DNA of 62,500 nucleotides from an uncultured Bacteroidota bacterium (GTDB lineage: Bacteria; Bacteroidota; Bacteroidia; UKL13-3), in NCBI GenBank assembly GCA_903897855.1, contig CAIUDH010000045.1, positions 1 to 62,500 of the forward strand, in the 5' to 3' direction. This document shows positions 1-7,371 of this stretch, piece after piece (position 1 is the stretch's first letter; each line of letters opens with the position of its first letter). The notes under the pieces are model-generated. The model worked only from the letters and a program-made list of their open reading frames with translations. It made no database searches and had not been told where the DNA came from. Both the position numbers and the translations under genes were made by a program.

Positions 1-1
1 A

Positions 2-2191
2 GTCGATGCCCAGCAAGCGCGCCGAGTGCTCGATCGCTTGGTAGGATTTGAATTAAGTCCGGTTTTATGGAAGAAAGTGAAAGGTAATTTGAGCGCCGGC
101 AGAGTGCAGAGTGTGGCCGTACGACTCATCGTAGAAAGAGAACGTGAAATCAACGATTTCAACTCTGTTTCTACTTATAAAGTGGCTGCTCTATTTGATA
201 TCGATGACCAGGGAAAGAAAAAAATTCTCAAAGCCGAACTCGTCAAAAATATTGATACCGAAGCGAATGCTGAAAATTTTTTACGCCGTTGTTTGAATGC
301 CAATTATACCATTGAAAACATCGAAAATAAACCGGCGAAGAAATCACCTTCAGCTCCTTTCACCACTTCCACTTTGCAGCAGGAAGCCAGTAGGAAACTA
401 GGATACGGCGTTACACAAACGATGGTTATTGCACAAAAACTTTACGAGGCCGGACACATCACCTATATGCGTACCGACTCGGTAAATTTAAGCGATATGG
501 CATTGCAAGCCTCTAAGAAAGAAATTGAAAAAAGTTACGGGAAAGAATTTTATCAATATCGTAAATTCACGACGAAGTCGGCCTCTGCGCAGGAAGCTCA
601 CGAGGCCATTCGCCCTACCTATTTCGAGCATTCGTCAATATCCGGTGATAACAGCGAAAGACGACTGTACGAACTCATTTGGAAACGTACTGTAGCGAGC
701 CAGATGGCCGATGCACAGCTCGAAAAAACAATCGTAACAGTAGGAATCAGCACCACCGCTGAAAAACTTATTGCCACCGGTGAAGTTTTAAAATTTGAAG
801 GTTTTTTGAAAGTGTATTTGGAGAGTAACGATGAAGAAAATGCCGATGACGACGAAGCAGGTATGCTACCACCTTTGAAAGTGGGCGAAAATTTAGTACT
901 CAATGAGATGGACGCCACGCAACGATTTTCGCGTGCCGCAGCCCGTTATACAGAAGCCAGTTTGGTAAAAAAACTTGAAGAGCTGGGCATTGGCCGACCG
1001 AGTACCTATGCTCCCACCATCAGTACAGTGCAGCGTAGAGGGTATGTGGTTAAAGAAGACCGGCCCGGCAGAGTGCGCAACTATCAGCTGTTAACCTTGA
1101 AAAACAACAGCATCAAAACAGAAACCAAAAATGAAAATACGGGAGCCGAGAAATCGAAATTATTTCCTAGCGACATCGGGAATGTAGTGACCGATTTCTT
1201 GTTGAAACATTTCGAACATATCATGGACTATAATTTTACGGCCCTGGTGGAGAAAGAGTTTGACGAAATTGCAGAGGGGCAGATGGAATGGGAAAAGATG
1301 ATTGATGAGTTTTATTTACCTTTCCATAAAACGGTAGAGGATACTTCAGAAAATGCCGAAAGAGTAACAGGAGAGCGCATTTTAGGCAAAGACCCGGTGA
1401 GTGGAAAAACAGTTTCAGTGCGCGTAGGCCGCTATGGGCCACTGGCGCAAATAGGTGATGAGCAGGACGAGAAAAAACAATTTGCGACCTTACGTGCAGC
1501 ACAAAGCATTGAAACCATCACGTTCGAAGAAGCCCTTGATTTGTTTAAACTTCCACTGTTTTTAGGCGCTTATGAGTCGCAGGAAGTAAGCGTGAACATC
1601 GGTCGTTTTGGCCCTTATATTAAGCTAGGCGAACAATTCATTTCACTTCCCAAAGGCGAAGAACCCTTGGATATGACCTTGGAGCGAGCCATCGAACTCA
1701 TTCAATCGAAACAGCTGGAAGATGCCCCTATCAGTGTTTTTCAGGACAAGCCGGTAACCAAAGGCAAAGGACGTTTTGGTCCATTTATCAAATGGAATGA
1801 GATGTATATTAATATCCCAAGAGCCTATAATTTTGATCATTTATCTGAGAAAGATTGTGAAGAATTAATTTTAAAGAAGATAGAGAAAGAGGCCAATCGA
1901 TTTATCCATCATTGGCCAGAAGAAAAGATCTCGGTTGAAAATGGCCGATGGGGTGCCTTCATTAAATTCAATAAAAAAATGTTGAAAATAACAGGCAAAA
2001 CTGGTGGTGGAAAATACACGCCCGAAGAGCTTGCCTTGTTAACCTTGGACGAAATAAAAAAGATGATTGAAGCTCAGGTTCCGAATGCCTTCGCGAAGAA
2101 AGTGAAGAAAGCAGCATCTAAGAAAGCAACGTCAAAGAAAGCGGCACCCAAGAAAGCGGCGGCCAAAAAAGCAGCAAAAAAGAAAGCTTAA
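2..2191 (+). CDS. topA: DNA topoisomerase I, 5' end cut off by window
   Basis: Type IA topoisomerase that relaxes negative supercoils by nicking one strand through a tyrosine. The reading frame is open from base 2 (VDAQQARRVLDRLVGFEL, a conserved TopA stretch), so the gene begins before the window; a GTG at 26 is internal, not a start. The active-site region ITYMRTDSVNLS is visible, as are QEAHEAIRPT and the late core motif GIGRPSTYAPTI. The C-terminal part has four repeats of the GR-[YFW]-G-[PA]-x-[IA] type (around GRYGPLAQIG, GRFGPYIKLG, GRFGPFIKW and GRWGAFIKF), and ends in a Lys/Ala-rich tail built of KKA units. There are no four-cysteine zinc fingers like those of the E. coli enzyme; the repeat-type tail takes their place, as in other Bacteroidota. 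Identity is secure; the N-terminal Toprim domain is not visible here. Confidence 0.97.
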   Translation, partial: VDAQQARRVLDRLVGFELSPVLWKKVKGNLSAGRVQSVAVRLIVEREREINDFNSVSTYKVAALFDIDDQGKKKILKAELVKNIDTEANAENFLRRCLNANYTIENIENKPAKKSPSAPFTTSTLQQEASRKLGYGVTQTMVIAQKLYEAGHITYMRTDSVNLSDMALQASKKEIEKSYGKEFYQYRKFTTKSASAQEAHEAIRPTYFEHSSISGDNSERRLYELIWKRTVASQMADAQLEKTIVTVGISTTAEKLIATGEVLKFEGFLKVYLESNDEENADDDEAGMLPPLKVGENLVLNEMDATQRFSRAAARYTEASLVKKLEELGIGRPSTYAPTISTVQRRGYVVKEDRPGRVRNYQLLTLKNNSIKTETKNENTGAEKSKLFPSDIGNVVTDFLLKHFEHIMDYNFTALVEKEFDEIAEGQMEWEKMIDEFYLPFHKTVEDTSENAERVTGERILGKDPVSGKTVSVRVGRYGPLAQIGDEQDEKKQFATLRAAQSIETITFEEALDLFKLPLFLGAYESQEVSVNIGRFGPYIKLGEQFISLPKGEEPLDMTLERAIELIQSKQLEDAPISVFQDKPVTKGKGRFGPFIKWNEMYINIPRAYNFDHLSEKDCEELILKKIEKEANRFIHHWPEEKISVENGRWGAFIKFNKKMLKITGKTGGGKYTPEELALLTLDEIKKMIEAQVPNAFAKKVKKAASKKATSKKAAPKKAAAKKAAKKKA

Positions 2192-2268
2192 TTTATGTCA
2201 TTTTTTTTTGATTCGAGTAGAGATATTAAAATTAAACTATACCTTGCATTCAGAAATTAATCAAACCA

Positions 2269-2565
2269 ATGAATTTTTATATTGCCACCATATTTCTTCC
2301 ACTCGAAACTGATGATGAATTCTGGGGGGTATTGCCCGCGCATAGAGCACGTATCAATACCTTGATGGAAGAAGGCATTATTCAGGTTTATAGTTTAGCT
2401 TCCGACCGAAGCAAACTTTGGGTGATATTTTACTGTGATACGGAAAAGAAAGTAGATGAATACATCCAAAAAATGCCGTTGCTGCCTTATTTTGACACCT
2501 ACGAAATTGAAGAGTTAGCGTTCCATAATAATGTGAGTATGATGCCGGTGATGAGCTTGAATTAG
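2269..2565 (+). CDS. Muconolactone isomerase-like small protein
   Basis: A 98-residue soluble protein resembling the muconolactone delta-isomerase/YciI-type ferredoxin-like fold. The pattern FW-x(3)-PAHRARINTLMEEG followed by a WVIFYCD strand and MPLLPYFDTYEIEELAFH matches the layout of that family, in which a PLFPYLD-like motif precedes the last strand. No catechol-degradation genes are nearby, so an isomerase role is not supported and the substrate is unknown. It follows topA by 77 bases; a TACCTTGC box at 2240-2247 may be its own promoter. Start ATG chosen because it gives the full domain. Confidence 0.75.
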   Translation: MNFYIATIFLPLETDDEFWGVLPAHRARINTLMEEGIIQVYSLASDRSKLWVIFYCDTEKKVDEYIQKMPLLPYFDTYEIEELAFHNNVSMMPVMSLN

Positions 2566-2630
2566 CCTTGTAAAACCGTCCGAAGTATGCCTTAGGTACG
2601 TATCTTATTGACCGTTTCGAACTGGCCCTC

Positions 2631-2954
2631 TCACGAATATCTGCCATTCAAAAACAACAACACCAACACGGATATTAGGAAGAGGATAGAGATGGCGATA
2701 GGTATTGCTTTTTTATTTCTCAGGGCCGTAAAAACACCTATAACACAAAGCAAGAGAAACCAGAGCGACCATCCTAAACAGTACATTAAATAAATTTCTT
2801 TCGTTTGATAAAGGTACGGAATCTCCAACCCCCAGAGCCCTTTAGAATAGGTCATACCAATACTTATTTTAACCGCTTCATAGCCTAAAACAGCAGCAAT
2901 AAAGCCGGCAATCTCAGCCATCAATAGGGTAACTATTTTTATAAAACTTTTCAA
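2631..2954 (-). CDS. Small integral membrane protein, unknown function
   Basis: A 107-residue protein with three likely membrane segments, around residues 5-25, 55-75 and 85-103, and a short basic loop (RNKK) between the second and third. I do not recognise a family. It reads toward the muconolactone isomerase-like gene, and the stops are about 65 bases apart. Hydrophobic pattern, ATG start and an open frame without a better alternative on the other strand support it as real; expression and function are unknown. Confidence 0.6.
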   Translation of the reverse strand: MKSFIKIVTLLMAEIAGFIAAVLGYEAVKISIGMTYSKGLWGLEIPYLYQTKEIYLMYCLGWSLWFLLLCVIGVFTALRNKKAIPIAISILFLISVLVLLFLNGRYS

Positions 2955-3187
2955 TGATGCAATTTAACGAATTTAGTTTTTCTAAATCAAAAAAAAATTA
3001 GGCACTCTTCAAAGTAATAATGTCTTCCGAAAACACATAGACACCCTCTCCGTATTGACTATTATTACTCAATAGATTCGACGTTTTAAGTAAAGATATT
3101 CAGCAACTCCAATAACCAAAAACGCCATTTCTCTTTCGATACTCTTGGCGCCTCACAAATTGAAAATTAGAATTCCAAATTAAACAC

Positions 3188-3195
3188 TATTTTCG
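3188..3195 (+). promoter_or_regulatory. Probable -7 box of the transketolase gene
   Basis: TATTTTCG followed by C, seven of eight matches to the Bacteroidota -7 element TAnnTTTG, 17 bases before the ATG at 3213. The same T-to-C variant (TTCGC) precedes pyrD and hbd in this window. No clear TTG at the usual spacing was found. Confidence 0.45.
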
Positions 3196-3212
3196 CACAC
3201 CTATTCATTCTC

Positions 3213-4166
3213 ATGAAAACCTATACCATAATTGATAAGAAAGACACCCGTAGCGGCTTTGGTGCCGGATTACTTGAAGCAGGGAAAGAAAACGCGAATG
3301 TAGTAGCGCTCTGTGCCGACCTTACCGGCTCACTTAAAATGGATGCCTTTGCAAAAGAATTTCCTGACCGCTTTATTCAGGTCGGTATCGCTGAAGCCAA
3401 TATGATTGGACTGGCTGCAGGGCTCACCATTGGTGGCAAAATTCCCTTCACTGGAACCTTTGCCAATTTCAGTACCGGACGCGTTTATGATCAAATTCGT
3501 CAGAGTGTAGCTTATAGCGATAAGAATGTAAAAATCTGTGCCTCACATGCTGGTTTAACACTGGGTGAAGACGGTGCAACACATCAAATTTTAGAAGATA
3601 TCGGGCTCATGAAAATGCTCCCCGGCATGACGGTAATCAACCCCTGCGACTATAACCAAACCAAGGCGGCCACAAAAGCCATTGCCAAACATCAAGGCCC
3701 GGTATACCTGCGTTTTGGCCGACCGGTAGTTCCCAATTTTACTGATGAAAATAATTTTGAAATTGGGAAAGCCATCCTGCTTAATGAAGGAAAAGATGTG
3801 AGCATTTTCGCTACCGGCCATCTCGTATGGCAAGCCATTGAAGCCGGCCATATTTTAGCAGCAGAAGGTATCGATGCCGAAATCATAAACATCCACACCA
3901 TTAAGCCCCTCGATGCCGCAGCTATTCTAAAATCGGTGGCAAAAACAGGCTGTGTGGTCACCGCCGAAGAACATCAGATGAATGGCGGATTGGGCGACAG
4001 TATAGCACAGTTGCTTGCACAAAATAGCCCTCTGCCTCTTGAGATGGTAGCGGTAAACGACAGCTTCGGAGAAAGTGGAACGCCCGAGCAGTTAATGGAA
4101 AAATACGGACTCAATGCTGCAAAAATCGTGGAGAAAGTACGGGCTGTAATAGCACGAAAAAAATAA
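3213..4166 (+). CDS. Transketolase, C-terminal subunit
   Basis: Covers only the pyrimidine-binding and C-terminal domains of transketolase; the thiamine-diphosphate-binding N-terminal half is a separate protein in split transketolases and is not in this window. The catalytic glutamate region is [14 protein letters not shown] (about residues 57-70), followed by [21 protein letters not shown] and [16 protein letters not shown], all typical. The 317-residue length is normal for such a subunit. It would act in the non-oxidative pentose phosphate pathway; relatives in the DXS/pyruvate dehydrogenase beta group look similar, but the GEDGATHQ block favours transketolase. The sigma-factor gene starts 50 bases downstream. 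Confidence 0.93.
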   Translation: MKTYTIIDKKDTRSGFGAGLLEAGKENANVVALCADLTGSLKMDAFAKEFPDRFIQVGIAEANMIGLAAGLTIGGKIPFTGTFANFSTGRVYDQIRQSVAYSDKNVKICASHAGLTLGEDGATHQILEDIGLMKMLPGMTVINPCDYNQTKAATKAIAKHQGPVYLRFGRPVVPNFTDENNFEIGKAILLNEGKDVSIFATGHLVWQAIEAGHILAAEGIDAEIINIHTIKPLDAAAILKSVAKTGCVVTAEEHQMNGGLGDSIAQLLAQNSPLPLEMVAVNDSFGESGTPEQLMEKYGLNAAKIVEKVRAVIARKK

Positions 4167-4216
4167 CCGTTTAAACCTTTTCGCCTCCTCTTTGTCTATA
4201 ACGCAAACCCACGTAT

Positions 4217-4771
4217 ATGCAAGAAGATATTGATGACAAACTATTACTCGCAGAGTTTGCCATTGAAAGCAAGCGCCATCAAGCCTTTCATAAGATTTTA
4301 GAAAAATATCAGAGACGCGTTTATTGGCATATCCGGAAAATTGTAATCGACCACGACGACACCGACGACCTTACTCAAGATACCTTTATCAAAGCTTGGA
4401 ATGCCTTGGCCGATTTCAGACAAGACGCACAACTTTTTACCTGGCTTTACCGCATTGCAACCAATGAAGCACTGAATTTTCTTCGGAAGAAAAAAACACG
4501 TAATACCGTGTCAATGCAAGGCGATGAATATGATTTGGGGGCCACTTTAAGCGCTACCCCCTATTTTAACGGTGATGCGCTGCAAATGAAATTACAACAA
4601 GCCATTCTTACCCTACCCGAAAAACAACGACTCGTTTTTAATATGAAATATTTTGATGCCATGAAATATGAGGAGATGTCGGACGTATTAGAAACCAGTG
4701 TTGGGGCCTTAAAGGCATCGTATCATCACGCTGTCAAGAAAATTGAAATGTATTTTGAGAAACAATCTTAA
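4217..4771 (+). CDS. ECF-type RNA polymerase sigma factor
   Basis: A 184-residue sigma-70 family factor of the extracytoplasmic function type. Region 2 lies at about residues 23-92 (YQRRVYWHIRKIV, DDLTQDTFIKAWNAL, FTWLYRIATNEALNFLRKKK) and region 4 at about 130-180 (LPEKQRLVFNMKYFDAMKYEEMS, then a helix-turn-helix ending in KASYHHAVKKIE). No regions 1 or 3 are present. Next come a membrane protein (starts 36 bases on) and a Spy-like protein, giving a sigma factor/membrane partner/periplasmic protein cassette that suggests envelope sensing. The pairing is inferred from order, not shown. Confidence 0.93.
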   Translation: MQEDIDDKLLLAEFAIESKRHQAFHKILEKYQRRVYWHIRKIVIDHDDTDDLTQDTFIKAWNALADFRQDAQLFTWLYRIATNEALNFLRKKKTRNTVSMQGDEYDLGATLSATPYFNGDALQMKLQQAILTLPEKQRLVFNMKYFDAMKYEEMSDVLETSVGALKASYHHAVKKIEMYFEKQS

Positions 4772-4806
4772 ACCTTTAGTGTACTTAAGCATCAGAGTCA
4801 GCATCC

Positions 4807-5520
4807 ATGGAAAATTTCGACGATACAAGTTTTATTAAGAGTGAAGAAAAATTGCCTAAAGGCGTTCCTTTTAGAACACCAGAGGGCTATTTTGAATCGT
4901 TAGGAGATAGTATCCTTACTCGTATAAAAATCAACGAAATTATGGCGTCTGAGATGGGAAATAATATACCCCCATTTGAAACCCCTTATCACTATTTTGA
5001 AAACCTTTCTCAACATATTGAAAACAAAGTTTCGCAACAGGATTTTGAATTAACATTAGAGGACAGTTTTTTCAAGCTTCAACGTGAGACTATTTTAAGC
5101 ACGATCACCATTCAAGAAAAAGCAAATGCGAGCTCGCCTTTTAGCACGCCTCCGAATTATTTTGAACAATTAAGCGCCAAAATTGAGGCGCACACCTCCT
5201 CCACGCATAAATCACGGATTCAAAAACTTTCATTTTACAAGATTGCCTACGCTGCAGCAGCAACCATCATTCTAACGTTTGGAATCCTTTATTATTCAAA
5301 TCAAAAACCAACGAATAACCAAGCGATGGCGAGCTTCAATACCGATAGTTTATCGACCGTTGATATTGTAAATATTTTGAACAAAAGCGAAATCTCAGAA
5401 GACGAATTAATCAGTCATATCGATACCCGAGAAATTCCGATTCATCTTCAGTTGGGAGAGAAAGAGTTGAAAAATATATTGGATGAGTTAGATGAAACGG
5501 AGTTAACAAAAGAATTATAA
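4807..5520 (+). CDS. Membrane protein with triplicate PFxTPxxYFExL motif, putative sigma-factor partner
   Basis: A 237-residue single-pass protein of no family I can name. The N-terminal 140 residues are hydrophilic and carry the motif PF-x-TP-xx-YFE-x-L three times (residues 21-32, 56-67 and 111-122), with a degenerate fourth copy possible around residues 86-100 (DSFFKL). A membrane helix spans about 144-163 and is preceded by basic residues, which by the positive-inside rule puts the repeat region in the cytoplasm and the acidic 74-residue tail in the periplasm. It lies between an ECF sigma factor and a Spy-like gene with short gaps, so it is likely an anti-sigma factor or sensor, but it has no recognisable anti-sigma zinc motif. 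The role is inferred from position and topology. Confidence 0.7.
   Translation: MENFDDTSFIKSEEKLPKGVPFRTPEGYFESLGDSILTRIKINEIMASEMGNNIPPFETPYHYFENLSQHIENKVSQQDFELTLEDSFFKLQRETILSTITIQEKANASSPFSTPPNYFEQLSAKIEAHTSSTHKSRIQKLSFYKIAYAAAATIILTFGILYYSNQKPTNNQAMASFNTDSLSTVDIVNILNKSEISEDELISHIDTREIPIHLQLGEKELKNILDELDETELTKEL
4867..5172 (+). repeat. Three protein-level repeats PFxTPxxYFExL
   Basis: Copies are encoded at 4867-4902, 4972-5007 and 5137-5172. They share PF, TP, YFE and L in register while the bases between them differ, so conservation is at protein level and the copies are old rather than a recent DNA duplication. Confidence 0.8.
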
Positions 5521-5540
5521 TTTAGAAAATGTACCCCTTT

Positions 5541-5969
5541 ATGAATACACTTAAATTAATTTTTATACTCTCCCTTTTCAGCCTCGCTGCGGAGGCACAA
5601 ACACCGAAGGAGAAAATAGAACAATACAGAATCGCTTTTATTACCCAAGAGGTGAATCTTACCATTGAAGAATCGAAAGTTTTCTGGCCTGTGTACGACA
5701 AGTACCGAGCCGACTTAGAATCGCTACGAACCAACAACAAAGTAGATTTGGACCATATCGATTATAATCAACTCAGCGATGAGGAGGCCGAAAAAAAAGC
5801 AAAAGAAATGTTCGCTTTTAAACAAGCAGAACTTGACCTGCAGAAAAAATATTATGGAGAATTCAAGAAAGTAATTCCAACAAAAAAAGTGGTTCGGTTA
5901 ATAAAGGCAGAAGCCGATTTTCGTCAAAAACTGGTGGAGCTTTTGCAAAAGCGGCAAGGACAGAAATAA
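5541..5969 (+). CDS. Spy/CpxP-like periplasmic protein
   Basis: A 142-residue exported helical protein. The N-terminus MNTLKLIFILSLFSLAAEAQ is a good signal peptide, which is why the start is taken at 5541 rather than four codons earlier at 5529. The mature part is charged and helical, with LTIEESKVFWPVYDKYRADL resembling the LTxxQ-type helices of Spy/CpxP proteins. Those bind misfolded proteins in the periplasm and often report to envelope stress systems. It begins just 8-20 bases after the membrane protein gene, so the sigma factor, membrane protein and this gene are probably one transcript. The family call rests on composition and layout, not a strict motif. Confidence 0.65.
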   Translation: MNTLKLIFILSLFSLAAEAQTPKEKIEQYRIAFITQEVNLTIEESKVFWPVYDKYRADLESLRTNNKVDLDHIDYNQLSDEEAEKKAKEMFAFKQAELDLQKKYYGEFKKVIPTKKVVRLIKAEADFRQKLVELLQKRQGQK

Positions 5970-6045
5970 CCCAGTTGCTTTTATACGCTGATGAATACCA
6001 ATGCAGCATTTTCATCTTTCTAATATATTATCGCCTTTATTCGAT

Positions 6046-6053
6046 TAACTTTG
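6046..6053 (+). promoter_or_regulatory. -7 box TAACTTTG, predicted leaderless transcript
   Basis: Perfect TAnnTTTG, followed by C. Only four bases (CCGC) separate the box from the GTG at 6058, so transcription would begin at or next to the start codon. No clear TTG at the usual upstream spacing. Confidence 0.65.
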
Positions 6054-6057
6054 CCGC

Positions 6058-7245
6058 GTGTTAACACCGAGGCAAATATTTCTACATCAACAAGCGCAAA
6101 CATCGCCATCGCCGCTGCTTTTGGAAATTGAACGCGCTCATGGAATCTACCTCTTCGATAAGAACAACAAACCTTATATCGATTTTATTTCAGGCATCGG
6201 TGTGAGTGCGGTAGGCCATTGCCACCCGAAGGTGGTACACGCGGTTCAACAGCAAGCGCAAACATATATGCATCTTATGGTTTATGGCGAATATGTTCAA
6301 ACACCACAAACCCAGCTCGCACAGAAACTGGCCTCACTCCTACCCTCCAATTTACAATGCAGCTACTTCGTAAACAGTGGTGCGGAAGCCATTGAAGGAG
6401 CCTTAAAACTGGCGAAGAGAGTGACCGGCAGAACCGAGCTGATATCGTTTAAAAACGCCTACCACGGAAGCACCCATGGTGCCTTAAGCATTATGGGGAA
6501 TGAAGAATTTAAGAATGCCTATCGCCCTTTATTGCCTGACACCCGAATTTTAAAATTTAATGATGAAAATGAATTCGGAAAAATAACGAACAAGACAGCT
6601 GCTGTTGTCATTGAAACGATAAGAGGTGAAGCCGGTGCAGAGCTTCCCGAGCCCGAGTTTTTGAAGCATCTGCGAATGCATTGTAACCAACATGGTGTAC
6701 TGTTGATTTTTGATGAAATCCAATGTGGCATAGGACGTACCGGGAAGATGTTTGCCTTCGAACACTACCAGGTCATTCCCGATATTCTCGTGCTTGCCAA
6801 AGGGCTCGGTGGAGGCATGCCAATAGGGGCCTTTATTTCGAGTTACGAACATATGCAAGCGTTCACGCATTCGCCTATATTAGGCCATATCACTACTTTT
6901 GGAGGGCATCCGGTAAATTGTGCGGCAGCGCTGGCTTGCCTTCAAGTGATTGAAGAGGAAGCACTCCTATCGAGCCTTGAAGAAAAAGAAGAAATCATTG
7001 TTTCTTTATTGAAACATCCCAAAATAAAAAGCATCAGTGGCAAAGGATTACTCTGGGCGGTGACGTTCGAAAATTTCGAACAAAATAAGCGGATCATTGA
7101 TGCTTGCATTAAGAAGGGATTAATTACCGATTGGTTTCTATTTGCTCCTCATAAATTGCGTATCGCACCCCCGTTAACCATTACCACCACTGAACTTCGA
7201 CAGGCTTTATCCATACTTCTTGACTGTATAGAAGCAGTGGCCTAA
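6058..7245 (+). CDS. Class III aminotransferase (acetylornithine/ornithine type)
   Basis: A 395-residue pyridoxal-phosphate aminotransferase, fold type I, of the ArgD/ornithine aminotransferase group. Visible motifs are FISGIGVSAVGHCHPKV near the N-terminus, the cofactor loop NSGAEAIEGALKLAKR, the His-containing YHGSTHGALS, the Asp of LLIFDEIQCGIGRTG, and the Schiff-base lysine in LVLAKGLGGGMPIGAF. Length is normal. The GTG start agrees with a -7 box four bases upstream and with the family's usual N-terminus (LTPRQIFL). No arginine-pathway genes are adjacent, so the exact donor and acceptor are open. Confidence 0.92.
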   Translation: MLTPRQIFLHQQAQTSPSPLLLEIERAHGIYLFDKNNKPYIDFISGIGVSAVGHCHPKVVHAVQQQAQTYMHLMVYGEYVQTPQTQLAQKLASLLPSNLQCSYFVNSGAEAIEGALKLAKRVTGRTELISFKNAYHGSTHGALSIMGNEEFKNAYRPLLPDTRILKFNDENEFGKITNKTAAVVIETIRGEAGAELPEPEFLKHLRMHCNQHGVLLIFDEIQCGIGRTGKMFAFEHYQVIPDILVLAKGLGGGMPIGAFISSYEHMQAFTHSPILGHITTFGGHPVNCAAALACLQVIEEEALLSSLEEKEEIIVSLLKHPKIKSISGKGLLWAVTFENFEQNKRIIDACIKKGLITDWFLFAPHKLRIAPPLTITTTELRQALSILLDCIEAVA

Positions 7246-7371
7246 CGGGCGAAACTTATCCATCATTCCGAAGTGCCATTTCGACTAGCACCATAGCATC
7301 ATGAGGCATTTTTAATTTCTGTTTAGCTTTCCTTTTAGTAAATTGCAAGACATTTGATAACCGTGTCAATC

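Noticed and set aside
1236-1502. 88-residue antisense frame in topA
   Set aside because: Shadow of the topA coding frame.
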